A stretch of DNA of 39,430 bases from Chloroflexota bacterium (GCA_027364875.1 DAHXON010000024.1:1-39430); one strand, 5' to 3'; shown: positions 24,389-33,035, counted from the stretch's first letter. The notes: generated by a model from the letters alone, not told the origin. Program-made: numbers and translations.

Positions 24389-25435
24389 ATGGAGCGAGGC
24401 TGGGAACGGGCCTACTCATTCCGGCAGGTGTCGCGGGCCGAAGCGGAGGTCTTCGTCAGGCTGGCGTTGCCCTCGGCGAAGGTCGCCCGGGTGGAGCCGC
24501 TGACCGCCGGTCTTCGCAACACCAACTACCGTGTCGAACTCGTCGAAGGTCGGGCGCTGGTGCTCCGGATGTACACGGCCGATCCCTCGGCCTGCGCCCG
24601 CGAATCGGCGGTCCTGGCAGCGCTCGCGGGGCGGGTCCCGGTTCCACGGGTCCTCCATTCCGAGCCGTCGGCCGACCCGCCGTTTTCGCTGTTCGATTGG
24701 ATCGAAGGCAGACCGCTCGATGGCATTCTCGCCGAGATTCGTGCGCCTTCGAGTAGCCGCGAACGTGCCCGCGTATCTGCCCGTGGCCGCGCCGCTCGGC
24801 AGATCGCCTTCGCCTGCGGTTCCGCGCTGGCGTCGATCCACGGCCTGCGCTTTCCGACCGCGGGCTTCTTCGGCCCGGACCTGGCAATCGCCACGCCCAT
24901 GCCCGATTGGGACGCGGCCATCCTTGCGGCGCTCGAAGCCGCCGAGCCGCGCATCGGGCCTCGGCTGGCAGGCGCCTTGAGACGGACGGTCGAGTCGAAC
25001 GCTCGGGCGGTGCACGGGGTCTGGTCCGAGGCGGCTCTGGTCCACGCCGACTTCAAGCCGTGGAACCTGCTCTACGCAGTGGATGCGGACGGAGCTGCCG
25101 CGGAATACCGGCTGACCGGTGTGGTCGATTGGGAGTTCGCCTGCGCAGGGTGCCGGCTGATCGACGTCGGCACGTTTCTGCGCGATGTGCCCCGGCGCGC
25201 CGTCGAGGGTCCCGCGGCCGATGGCTCCGCGCCCGAGGGCTCCGCGGCCGATGGCTTCGCCGAGGCCTTCGTCGAAGGTTATGAGGCCGGCGGCGCGCCG
25301 CTCCCGCCGGACTGGCGCCGCCTCACCCTCCTCGTGGATCTGCTGAGTCTGGTTCAGATGTCGGTGTGGGCTCGGGGCCGAGGCCTGCAGGACATCGTCC
25401 GCCTGCTGACCGAGTCGGAGCGCCGGCTCGCTTGA
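24389..25435 (+). CDS. Aminoglycoside phosphotransferase (APH)-family kinase
   Basis: A 348-residue kinase-like protein. The N-lobe has GLRNTNYRVELVEGRALVLR. The C-lobe has the Brenner motif VHADFKPWNLLY (about 215-226) and the metal-binding GVVDWEFACAG (about 242-252), so the catalytic Asp residues are present. Such proteins phosphorylate aminoglycosides, homoserine, choline or other small alcohols; the substrate is not deducible here. Residues about 277-292 contain an Ala/Asp/Gly-Ser repeat (ADGSAPEGSAADGFA) that looks like an expansion in a loop. It starts at ATG 24389 and is divergent from the exporter. A 171-bp inverted-repeat element follows it. Confidence 0.85.
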   Translation: MERGWERAYSFRQVSRAEAEVFVRLALPSAKVARVEPLTAGLRNTNYRVELVEGRALVLRMYTADPSACARESAVLAALAGRVPVPRVLHSEPSADPPFSLFDWIEGRPLDGILAEIRAPSSSRERARVSARGRAARQIAFACGSALASIHGLRFPTAGFFGPDLAIATPMPDWDAAILAALEAAEPRIGPRLAGALRRTVESNARAVHGVWSEAALVHADFKPWNLLYAVDADGAAAEYRLTGVVDWEFACAGCRLIDVGTFLRDVPRRAVEGPAADGSAPEGSAADGFAEAFVEGYEAGGAPLPPDWRRLTLLVDLLSLVQMSVWARGRGLQDIVRLLTESERRLA

Positions 25436-25474
25436 GGCACCGGTGGGCTCGATTGCCCGCGAGGCCAGCCGAAA

Positions 25475-25645
25475 CTTGAACAACTTCCGCCAGGCGAAAG
25501 TTGTGCGAGTTCTGGGCGCGATTCCGAGGGCCGGAACGGGTTCGGGGCTAATATCTGGCACGCCCCCACGCTCGCGGCCGAGCTTCGCAGGCCGCGGCAG
25601 CCGCTCGAGACTCGAATAACCTCCGCCTCATGGAAGTTGTTCAAG
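25475..25645. repeat. 171-bp MITE-like element with 36-bp terminal inverted repeats
   Basis: CTTGAACAACTTCC (25475-25488) is repeated exactly in inverted orientation as GGAAGTTGTTCAAG (25632-25645). Extending inward, the two ends align over 36 positions with 29 identities, including AGGCG and CGAGT blocks. The roughly 100-bp interior has no credible gene. The element fills most of the gap between the convergent APH and DUF309 genes. No target-site duplication is evident (flanks GAAA and AACG). It could be a non-autonomous transposable element or a long RNA hairpin. Only one copy occurs in this window. Confidence 0.6.
25480..25504. promoter_or_regulatory. 25-bp palindrome inside the left terminal repeat
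   Basis: ACAACTT-C-CGCC (25480-25491) and GGCG-A-AAGTTGT (25493-25504) are symmetrical about A25492, with one mismatched pair. A related, weaker palindrome (GAATAACCTCC ... GGAAGTTGTTC, 25613-25642) lies at the right end. The symmetry may reflect a protein-binding subterminal repeat of a mobile element or a transcription terminator stem. A regulator operator is less likely, since both flanking genes end here. Confidence 0.45.
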
Positions 25646-25675
25646 AACGGTGCCCGTGCGCGGCGCCGCTCGGAC

Positions 25676-26278
25676 TCAGCGGATCCGTGGTGCCGCTTCG
25701 GCCAGCTCCAGCAGGATCGCCGGGTTCGTGTTGAGGTGGCCGACGGCAACGTGCACCGACTTGAGCCTGACCTCGATCTCCATCAGCAGGTCCAGCAGGT
25801 CTATGCCGGCCGACTCGGCCGCGGCCGGGTCCAGCTCCATGCTCTTGGCGAGGTGGAGCCGGGCGCCTTCCAGGTTGCGCGACATCCCGATCGGATTGCC
25901 GCGGATGCAGTGCACGTAGCCCGCCGCGAGCTTGATCAGGCCCTGGTACAGCTCCCGCTCGGCGATGTCGGAGGTCCCCATCCAGGCGGGTTCCAGAAGC
26001 TCGTGAGCCTCGAAGAAATCGCCGCGAGAGTAGGCGGCGATGCCCGCCTCGAGAGCTTCGCGCCGTCTATCGGGCGAGATCGGCCGGTAGGCTTTGAGTC
26101 GATCGCCCTGGCGGATAACGGATCCGGGCGGCAGTCCGGTTTGGAAGAGCGCGTCCACCGGATCGTCCGGCCCGCCGTCGTCGCGCGGGATGATCGGGCC
26201 TGGCGCCGCTGCCGCATCGCCGGCTCGGCGTCGGGATCGTCGTTCGCCGCGCTCGGTTCCGCCGTCGGACTCGCCCAT
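25676..26278 (-). CDS. DUF309 domain protein
   Basis: A 200-residue protein starting at ATG 26278. Residues 1-75 are charged and low-complexity. Residues about 80-145 match DUF309 (PF03745): RGDFFEAHELLEPAWMG, then ERELYQGLIKLAAGYVHCIRGN. The HE in EAHELLE and the conserved GLI segment are the family's signature. DUF309 is a small helical bundle whose biochemical function is unknown. It follows the DUF2203 gene by 62 bp on the same strand, so the two are probably one operon. Confidence 0.82.
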   Translation of the reverse strand: MGESDGGTERGERRSRRRAGDAAAAPGPIIPRDDGGPDDPVDALFQTGLPPGSVIRQGDRLKAYRPISPDRRREALEAGIAAYSRGDFFEAHELLEPAWMGTSDIAERELYQGLIKLAAGYVHCIRGNPIGMSRNLEGARLHLAKSMELDPAAAESAGIDLLDLLMEIEVRLKSVHVAVGHLNTNPAILLELAEAAPRIR

Positions 26279-26340
26279 GACGTCTCGATCGAGCACTTCC
26301 GGCTCGCTCGTTTCGCCGCGCCTCGATCCCCGACCGCTTT

Positions 26341-26769
26341 TCAGTGCATGTCCTCGATGCGCTGACGGCCGTCGAAGCCAGCCGTCATCTCGTGCCACCA
26401 CTCGACCCGCTCCTCCGTGAGCCGCCAGCACAACCACACAGGTCGTCCGGAGATGAGCGCCGGAAAGTCGACGAGCCCCGTCTGGATCTCGCGCAGCTGG
26501 ATACCCCAGTCGTCGATCTGGATGACCGCAGCCTGCATCTGGTCCACAAGGCCCTGCATCCGCATCTGGAGCCGCTGCGTCTCTCCGCGCACCTCCAGGC
26601 TCCTGGCCGCCATCGTCGAAGGGCCGCCGGCGAGAGCCGGGGCGTTGAGGTCGACTATGCGGTCGCGCAGCGAGATCAATTCCTCGCGCATGGATTGCAG
26701 ACCCAGGAGGGTCTCGCGGAGTTCGGGAAGGCGCGCGTTGGCGCGGTCCAGGTCGTAGAAATCCGACAC
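26341..26769 (-). CDS. DUF2203 family protein
   Basis: A 142-residue cytoplasmic protein read from GTG 26769. A long helical N-terminal half begins FYDLDRANARLPELRETLLG (about 4-23) and continues as a predicted coiled coil to about 85. The C-terminal signature is IQTGLVDFPALISGRPVWLC then RVEWWHEMTAGFDGRQRI, which defines DUF2203. The function is unknown. The start lacks a clear ribosome-binding site. It is upstream of the DUF309 gene in the same orientation. Confidence 0.82.
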   Translation of the reverse strand: MSDFYDLDRANARLPELRETLLGLQSMREELISLRDRIVDLNAPALAGGPSTMAARSLEVRGETQRLQMRMQGLVDQMQAAVIQIDDWGIQLREIQTGLVDFPALISGRPVWLCWRLTEERVEWWHEMTAGFDGRQRIEDMH

Positions 26770-26980
26770 CCGCGCATGTTAGCCGACCCGGCGCATCGCG
26801 CCAGCCCTCGTGCTCGGGCCGCGGACCGGAGTCTCGCGGGCCGCGCCCTCTCCGTCCGGAGTCCGGTGCCGCGTGGAAACGGGCAGTGATCCGAAACCGG
26901 GTTCCCAAGCGAACAACCGACGAAGGCATTGCGGAGCGAGCAAGCCCGCGCTGCCACTTGAACCCGACACCACCTCCTGC

Positions 26981-27026
26981 AAGGAAGGGCGGCCGTGACA
27001 CTCCCGGCCCCGGCCGCTCCTTCCTT
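26981..27026. terminator. Long stem-loop downstream of the transketolase-family gene
   Basis: AAGGAAGGGCGGCCG (26981-26995) pairs with CGGCCGCTCCTTCCTT (27011-27026), giving a 15-bp stem with one bulge around a 15-base loop. It lies about 75 bp beyond the stop of the minus-strand transketolase-family gene, where a terminator is expected. No T run follows. It is the only feature I can support in the 330-bp gap 26770-27099. Confidence 0.45.
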
Positions 27027-27099
27027 CTCCCGAGACCACCGAATCGGAAGGCGCTGCCCGCGCGGCGGCCAGGGCACCCCGGCCTCGGCGTTGCCGCCG

Positions 27100-29508
27100 C
27101 TAGCGTGCCTCGGCGGCGTCGAGTCGATCGCGAAGCTGCCGTAGGCGCTCCGGGCGCTCGTGGACGAACCGCTCGATTGCGCCGATGACGTGGCCGGAAT
27201 CGAGGTGCGCTTCCTCGATCACCTCATCCACCGAGCCACCGGTCCGCCAGCGGTCGTCCCAGTCCGAGCTCAGCGAGTACTCGCGGACGATCGGGTCGTC
27301 GGCGAACTCGCGCATCAGCTTGTAGGCGCCGTTGGTTATCACCATCGAATCCAGTCGGTCCGCGGGCTCTATCGTGGCCGCCCGGTATGCCTCGTTCTGA
27401 AGCGCGAATAGTCCCGGGCTGATAGCGGCGACGACCTTGACGTTCAGGCCGCGAGCGTCCAGCTCCGGAAGCACGCGCACCAGGTTGGCCGTGCTCATGG
27501 TTCCGCGGACGAACACCGTGCCGGCGCGGGGCTGCCCGTCGCGGAACGGGCGCATCACGTAGGCGCCGCGGGCCGCGGCGAAGTGGCTCGGCATCCCGAG
27601 AGCCGCCCGATCCGGAATCTCCACCGGCGGCCGCGTGAGGTGCAGGGCCACGATGGGGACACGGGTCGCGAAGGCCGCGCCGAGGACCACCGGGACCTCG
27701 TTGTACTCCCAGGGGTGCAGGTCCAGGACCTGGCCCTCGGGGAAGAGCTGGGTAACGCCCGGAGCGAAGATGCCGAAATGAGTCCGCGAATCCTCGGCCG
27801 TTTCCGGCCCCGAGTGACCGGCTACGTACAGGATCCGGCCCAGTCGGAGGTCGCAATCCTGCGTCAGCTGGCTGAACAGCCGCATCGGTCCGTAGCCGAG
27901 GTAGCTGAAGGAGCCGTAGGTGGAGAAGGCGCCCCAGAACCCCTCGAAGTCGCCGAAGGGGTTCGACGCCATGTTCACCGTCGCCAGGCCGGCCATCATG
28001 CCGGCGTTGGTGAACTCGGTGATCTCGGTCGGAAGCAGGGCGCCCGTCGGGTTGGTGTCGCGCTCGTACCAGCCGAAGCCCGCCATGTCGCCGAACGGTT
28101 TGGCGAAGCCGGCGATGTTGGTCGACTCGGCGAGGTCGGCCGAGCAGGCGATGAAGAGCGGGCGGCCGTAATCGCGCTTCGACACGGCGTTGACGTATGA
28201 GCCCCAGCTGGCGAGGCCCGCACGGTTGGGCTGCTTTTCGCCGGGAGCCCGCCACATCGAGGCCGGGTAGTTCTCGAAGTCGAAGAGGCGGCTGTCCTTG
28301 GCGGGCCCGGCCGTGATGGCGTCGGGAGTCCGGCCCGCGTCGAGCCGGAAGCCCTCGATCGACAGCGGTACCGACTGGCCGATCTCCAGCAGCCGATCGG
28401 AGAGCCACTCGACCAGGCCGGGGCTGGCGTGCATGACACTCATCGCGGTGCGGAGGTTGGCCTCGGCCTGCGCCCGGCAGGCGGAGGCGTCCGCCGGTGC
28501 GGCCTGGTCCACGCCCTCGTATTCCACGCCGTAGCGGGCCATGAACTCCTTGCGCACGGCCCAGAACTCCGGCGAGTGCTCCTTGTGGGGGCTGCCGTGG
28601 CTGGCCGCGTCGAACTTGCCGTAGCCCCGGCCCTTGCGCGTCCGGAACCAGGCAATCGTGGGAGCCGCGTCGGGGTTCGGGCCGTGGGTCGCGTCGAGGA
28701 GTGTCCGCGTCACCGGGCCCCATTCCATCCCGCTCTGCGTCCCGGTCACTCGCCAGCCGTAGGGCTCGAACCAGTCCACCGGAGTTCCGTGGACCACGGC
28801 CGATGCCGGCCGCTCGTCGATCCCGTAGTCGTTCCAGTCCACGAGGAAGACCAGATTCGAGAGGCCCAGGCCCCAGGCCGCGTTCTTGGTTTCGTGCGCG
28901 GCACCGGGGGTGAGCCCGCCCTCGCCTTCCACCACGAAGACCTTGACTTCGCCCGCGCCGGCGAGCTTGAGCGCCAGAGCCTCGCCGGCCGCGAAAGGCA
29001 TGCCGTGGCCGGAAGGCCCCGTGTTGGCCTTGAGGAAGAGGGTCTTGCCGGCCATCTCCGCGTGGCCCGGCAATCCGCCGCGGCGCCGCAGGCCCAGCAG
29101 GTCTTCCCACGTCAGGGCGAAGCGGCCGCGTTCAGGGAACTCGTAGCGGTTGTCCGCGGCGGTGTCCATCCGGAGCCGCATGCCCTCGTTGAGCACGGCG
29201 AGCGTGGCGTAGACGAGCGGCACCGTATGGCCCGCGGAAAGCACGAACCGGTCGCCGAAGCGGAGCCACGGCCGGCGGATGTCCCAGCGCATCCCTCCGG
29301 AGAGGAGCAGCGAGAGGAGCATGTGGACCTTGGACCGCGAGCCGCCGGGATGGCCGCTCTGGCGGTAGTCCAGCGTTATGTCCAGGCACTCGTCGACAAG
29401 GTCCTTGAGGATCTCGTAGTAGTGGAAGTCCGCCTCGGCCCGGGTGAAGAGGCGGTCCACCTGCGCGGCGTCGGACACGTCCGCGGCCTGTGCTGGGGTG
29501 GCGCTCAT
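27100..29508 (-). CDS. Divergent transketolase-family enzyme
   Basis: An 802-residue thiamine-diphosphate enzyme, about 140 residues longer than typical transketolase. The N-terminal domain has DYRQSGHPGGSRSK (about 45-58) and the ThDP/metal motif GEGG...N (about 191-224, ending VDWNDYGID). The pyrimidine-binding domain has TEITEFTNAGMMAGL (about 490, catalytic Glu). A C-terminal transketolase domain starts near GTVFVRG. The usual GPTHQP block of transketolase is replaced by HSGPETAEDSRTHFG, and WEYNEVP replaces the normal P-A-D-x-x-E segment. The donor or acceptor sugar may therefore differ. The ATG at 29508 overlaps the aminotransferase stop (ATGA), indicating translational coupling. Confidence 0.82.
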   Translation of the reverse strand: MSATPAQAADVSDAAQVDRLFTRAEADFHYYEILKDLVDECLDITLDYRQSGHPGGSRSKVHMLLSLLLSGGMRWDIRRPWLRFGDRFVLSAGHTVPLVYATLAVLNEGMRLRMDTAADNRYEFPERGRFALTWEDLLGLRRRGGLPGHAEMAGKTLFLKANTGPSGHGMPFAAGEALALKLAGAGEVKVFVVEGEGGLTPGAAHETKNAAWGLGLSNLVFLVDWNDYGIDERPASAVVHGTPVDWFEPYGWRVTGTQSGMEWGPVTRTLLDATHGPNPDAAPTIAWFRTRKGRGYGKFDAASHGSPHKEHSPEFWAVRKEFMARYGVEYEGVDQAAPADASACRAQAEANLRTAMSVMHASPGLVEWLSDRLLEIGQSVPLSIEGFRLDAGRTPDAITAGPAKDSRLFDFENYPASMWRAPGEKQPNRAGLASWGSYVNAVSKRDYGRPLFIACSADLAESTNIAGFAKPFGDMAGFGWYERDTNPTGALLPTEITEFTNAGMMAGLATVNMASNPFGDFEGFWGAFSTYGSFSYLGYGPMRLFSQLTQDCDLRLGRILYVAGHSGPETAEDSRTHFGIFAPGVTQLFPEGQVLDLHPWEYNEVPVVLGAAFATRVPIVALHLTRPPVEIPDRAALGMPSHFAAARGAYVMRPFRDGQPRAGTVFVRGTMSTANLVRVLPELDARGLNVKVVAAISPGLFALQNEAYRAATIEPADRLDSMVITNGAYKLMREFADDPIVREYSLSSDWDDRWRTGGSVDEVIEEAHLDSGHVIGAIERFVHERPERLRQLRDRLDAAEAR

Positions 29509-30704
29509 CGAGCTGCCCCGGCCGCCCCCGCAGCCGCGGCCGCGAGGGGCTCCACCACGGCGCGAGTCCGCCTGATCGCTTCGGCGATGTTCTCGCGCGA
29601 CGTGGCATAGGAGAACCGCAGGTGGTATTTGCCCACCTGCCCGAACGCCGTTCCGGCCAGGGCCGAGACGCCGCCTTCGTTGAGCAGCCGGTCCGCCAGC
29701 TCGGCGCCGGTGAGGCCGGTGGCGGAGATGTCGGGGAAGGCGTAGAAGGCACCCTTGGGCATCAGACACTTCACGCCGGGTATCTCGTTGAGCCCGTTGA
29801 CGATGAGGTCGCGCCGCGCCCGGAACTCCACCACCATGGCATCCACCGCGTCCTGAGGCCCGGTCAACGCCTCCACTCCTGCCCACTGCGTCGCCGCGTT
29901 GGTGCAGGACACGCTGTTGACGACCAGCCGCGAGAACGGGGTCACGAGCTTCTCCGGAAGGATCGCGTAGCCCAGGCGCCAGCCGGTCATGGCATAGGTC
30001 TTGGAGAAGCCGTCCAGGACGATCGTCCGTTCGGCCATGTCGGGCAGCGACGCGATCGAGAAGTGTTCGCCCTCGTACAGGATCCGGCCGTAGATCTCGT
30101 CGGCGAGGATCGTGAAGTCGTACCGGCGCGCCAGCGCCGCGATCTTCTCGAGATCCTCGCGCGTCGAGACGCCACCGGTCGGATTGGCGGGCGAGTTGAT
30201 GATCACGAGCTTCGTCCGCTCGTTCACGAGGGTGGCCAGCTCGTCGGGGTCGAGCCGGAAGCCGTTCTCCTGGCGGATGGGGCAGGGGACGGCCGTGCCG
30301 CCCACGTACCGGGCCATGGACTCGTAGATCGGGAAGCCCGGGTCCGGGTAGACGACCTCGTCGCCTTCGTCCACGAGCGCGAGGATCGCGAAGAACATGA
30401 CCGGCTTGCCGCCGGGAACGACCACCACGCGGCCCGGATCGACGGCGAAGTGCTTGCGAGCAGTAGCGTCGGCGGCGATGGCCTCGCGCAGCTCGGGGAT
30501 GCCGGCGGTGGGCGTGTAGTGCGTGGCGCCGCGATCGAAGGCCCGCTTGGCCGCCTCGCGGATGTTCGCCGGGGTGTCGAAATCGGGTTCGCCGATCTCG
30601 AGGTGTATGACCGACCGCCCGGTCGCCTCCAGGGCGCGAGCTCGAGCAGCGGCCTCGAAGGCCGTTTCGGTGCCGATGCGATCCATGCGAGCAGCGAGCT
30701 TCAT
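29505..30704 (-). CDS. Class I/II PLP-dependent aminotransferase
   Basis: A 399-residue fold-type I aminotransferase. It has VIHLEIGEPDFDTP, HYTPTAGIPELREAI, the substrate/PLP segment INSPANPTGG (Asn about 170), DEIYGRI, the PLP-lysine motif DGFSKTYAMTGWRLGY (Lys about 235) and LRFSYATS, with the Arg that binds the substrate carboxylate. This resembles aspartate/alanine aminotransferases of subgroup I-gamma. The start is ATG 30704 with GAGGAG upstream. Its stop overlaps the transketolase-family start, so both are made from one transcript. A shared pathway (for example amino-sugar or aromatic precursor metabolism) is inference only. The divergent LysR gene is a likely regulator. Confidence 0.9.
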   Translation of the reverse strand: MKLAARMDRIGTETAFEAAARARALEATGRSVIHLEIGEPDFDTPANIREAAKRAFDRGATHYTPTAGIPELREAIAADATARKHFAVDPGRVVVVPGGKPVMFFAILALVDEGDEVVYPDPGFPIYESMARYVGGTAVPCPIRQENGFRLDPDELATLVNERTKLVIINSPANPTGGVSTREDLEKIAALARRYDFTILADEIYGRILYEGEHFSIASLPDMAERTIVLDGFSKTYAMTGWRLGYAILPEKLVTPFSRLVVNSVSCTNAATQWAGVEALTGPQDAVDAMVVEFRARRDLIVNGLNEIPGVKCLMPKGAFYAFPDISATGLTGAELADRLLNEGGVSALAGTAFGQVGKYHLRFSYATSRENIAEAIRRTRAVVEPLAAAAAGAAGAAR

Positions 30705-30948
30705 CGCCGTCTCCTCATCCGAGCGCCGGTTTCGCTGGTCGCAGACGCCGGGGAGGCCGCCGCGAAGCGCCTCCACGAGAACCAGCCGAGGCGCGGAAGT
30801 CCTTGCGGCGAGTCTGGTCGCGGTCAAGAGGGAGGTCAAGTTCAGCTTCCTCGCCGGATCGTGAAGCGGGGCTAAACTGTGTCGGCGCGGACGTGGGGGC
30901 CTCCACGACCCTTCCGACGTTGGGCAGCGCAAAGGTAAGGGTGGGGAA

Positions 30949-31899
30949 ATGCTCGGTGTCTGGCGCCTGCAACTGCTCCGGGAAGTCCAGCGCAGAGGCT
31001 CGATCCGGGCCGCCGCGGAGGCCGTGAACATCACGCCGTCGGCCATCTCGCAACAGCTCGCGATCCTGGAGCAGGAAGCCGGCGTCGAGCTGCTCGAGAA
31101 GAGCGGCCGGCAGGTCCGGCTCACCGAGGCGGCGCTGCGCCTCGTCCGCCACACCGACGCGATCACCGGAGCGATAGCCGCGGCCGAAGCGGACGTGGCG
31201 TCGCTGCGAAACACGGTTGCCGGCACCCTCCGGGTCGCCGCCTTCCCCACGGCTGCGCGAGCTGTGATGCCGCCGGTGATGACCGCGCTGAGCCGGCTCC
31301 ATCCCGATCTCCGAGTGACGCTCCGCGACCTCGAGGCGGACGAAAGCCTGACGGCTCTCCAGATGGACGAGATCGACATCGCCATCGTGGACGACTACGG
31401 CGACGGATCGCGCGTCCCGGTCCAGGGCCTCGACGTCTGCGAGTTCATGAGAGATCCGATCTACCTCGCGGCGACGGGCCCGTCGGCACAGGGCCAGGCC
31501 ACCGCCGGTCCGCCCCGGCCGGCGCGCCTCGACGAGTTCAGCCACGCCTTCTGGATCATGGACACGGACAACAGCCACCTCTCGCAGGTCACTCGGCGGG
31601 CCTGCCGGGCTGCCGGCTTCGAGCCGCACATCCGATCGAGCTGCCGCGACTTCAGCGTGATCATCGCCCTCGTGGAGGCCGGGCGCGGCGTCGGAGTGCT
31701 GCCGGGTCTGGCTCTCCTGGACCGGCCCGTCCGCGCCGACGTCCGACCGATCGTGCCGCCGCTGACCCGGCGGATCTCGTCGGTGGTGCGTCCGGAGCGC
31801 CGGCACCACCCGATGGTCGTGTCCGCTCTCGCCGAGCTCGAGCGATTCGGCGCTTCCTACGTCCCGCCGCTCACTGTGCCGGCGGCGCCGGGCGAGTAG
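30949..31899 (+). CDS. LysR-family transcriptional regulator
   Basis: A 316-residue regulator. The N-terminal winged helix (about 1-62) contains GSIRAAAEAVNITPSAISQQ and the wing LLEKSGRQVRLTEAAL. The C-terminal effector domain (about 90-300) has two Rossmann-like lobes: TLRVAAFPTAARAVMPPVM and later ALVEAGRGVGVLPGLALL. The effector is unknown. AAGGGTGG precedes the ATG at 30949. It is divergent from the aminotransferase/transketolase pair across 244 bp, the usual LysR arrangement, so it probably controls them. I could not define a clear T-N11-A site or -35/-10 pair there; a TAAACT -10-like box sits at 30873-30878. Confidence 0.92.
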   Translation: MLGVWRLQLLREVQRRGSIRAAAEAVNITPSAISQQLAILEQEAGVELLEKSGRQVRLTEAALRLVRHTDAITGAIAAAEADVASLRNTVAGTLRVAAFPTAARAVMPPVMTALSRLHPDLRVTLRDLEADESLTALQMDEIDIAIVDDYGDGSRVPVQGLDVCEFMRDPIYLAATGPSAQGQATAGPPRPARLDEFSHAFWIMDTDNSHLSQVTRRACRAAGFEPHIRSSCRDFSVIIALVEAGRGVGVLPGLALLDRPVRADVRPIVPPLTRRISSVVRPERRHHPMVVSALAELERFGASYVPPLTVPAAPGE

Positions 31900-32174
31900 G
31901 CCGCGCGTGGCGGCGCGCGTCCGCTCGGCGGCGCGCGTCGGTTCCCCGCACGCCCACCTTGCGGATGTACGCCTGGTGCGAACAGCATCTCGCCTCAGGC
32001 CCTCCCCCGCCGCCGCCAATCCGCTCCGGTAGCCCCGCAGCGACCCAGCCTCGACTCGGAAAGGCCGGATAAGCGGCAGTAGAGCGGCGATTCGGACCAT
32101 TCGGAACGCGGGCGCGCGCCGATGCGCTGCGGGTATGAGCCCGTCGTGGTCGCAGGTCGGAGAGAAGGCGATTC

Positions 32175-33035
32175 TTGTTCGCACACGTTGGACATCCGCA
32201 AGATGAAGGTCTCCCCGCCGGCTGTCGCGCACTGGAACGGGACATCGGCGGTCTCGCCTCTGCCCTCGGTGCCGCGATACGTGCCGAGCGGGTGCGTCGC
32301 CACCTCACCCTGCGAGCTCTCGCCGCGATCTCCGGAGTGAGCCACTCGGCGATCGGCGGGATCGAGTCCGGGCGGGTGGCGTCGGTGGAGACCTATCTCA
32401 GACTCGGCCGTGCCCTCGGACTGAAGCCGCGATTCGAGCTGTTCGACCCGCGAACCTCACGTGGAGGCCGCCAGAAGGATCTCGTTCATGCCGCCATGGG
32501 CGAGCTCGAAAGCGAGCGATTCCGCCGCTTCGGTCTCGAGGTTCGTCTGGACGAGCCATATCAGCACTACCAGTTTGCCGGCCGGGCCGACCTCGTCGCC
32601 TGGTCGTCACCGGCCCGGAGCCTGCTTCACGTAGAGAACAGGACCGCCTTTCCGGACCTGCAGGATGCGTTCGGAGCCTTCAATGCCAAGAGGGTGTACC
32701 TCGGTGCGGAGCTGGCGGAACGCGCCGGCGTGAGCGGATGGCGCAGCCAGACTCACCTGATGGCCGCGCTGTGGTCCACCGAGATGGTCTCGACGATCCG
32801 CCGGCACCGGTCGAGTTTCGGAACGATCGCGACAGGCTCACCCGGCGCGTTCGAAGACTGGTGGTCGGGCAGATTGGCCGGGCCCGGCAGCCATGCGGCC
32901 GTCATCCTGCTGGATCCAGTCTCGCGCCGATCGACGGCCCGGGCGTGGATCACGCTGGAAGACAGCGTCGGAGTGCGCGCCCGCCACACGGGTTACGCGG
33001 AAGCCGCCAGGGCAATTGAACGGGCCGGCCACTGA
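32175..33035 (+). CDS. XRE-type HTH protein with a possible PD-(D/E)XK-like C-terminal domain
   Basis: A 286-residue product read from TTG 32175, which has GAGAGAAGG six bases upstream; no other in-frame start keeps the HTH intact. Residues about 30-85 are an XRE helix-turn-helix (LTLRALAAISGVSHSAIGGI, then ESGRVASVETYLRLGRALGL). Residues about 100-240 form an alpha/beta domain with GRADLVAW, then LLHVENRTAFPDLQDAFGAF followed by KRVYL. The spacing of D and E-N-R recalls the D...ExK core of PD-(D/E)XK nucleases, with Arg in the Lys position. This reading is speculative; the domain could be a non-catalytic sensor. I find no toxin or partner gene adjacent. The 275 bp before it (31900-32174) hold no other supported feature. 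Confidence 0.72.
   Translation: MFAHVGHPQDEGLPAGCRALERDIGGLASALGAAIRAERVRRHLTLRALAAISGVSHSAIGGIESGRVASVETYLRLGRALGLKPRFELFDPRTSRGGRQKDLVHAAMGELESERFRRFGLEVRLDEPYQHYQFAGRADLVAWSSPARSLLHVENRTAFPDLQDAFGAFNAKRVYLGAELAERAGVSGWRSQTHLMAALWSTEMVSTIRRHRSSFGTIATGSPGAFEDWWSGRLAGPGSHAAVILLDPVSRRSTARAWITLEDSVGVRARHTGYAEAARAIERAGH

Noticed and set aside
22764-25435. Defined antibiotic-resistance cassette (MFS exporter plus APH kinase)
   Set aside because: Neither protein can be assigned a drug substrate from sequence, there are no mobile flanks around the pair, and both families have many metabolic roles.
32175-33035. Toxin-antitoxin module with the XRE protein as antitoxin
   Set aside because: No small partner gene lies next to it; the neighbours are LysR and an S49 peptidase.
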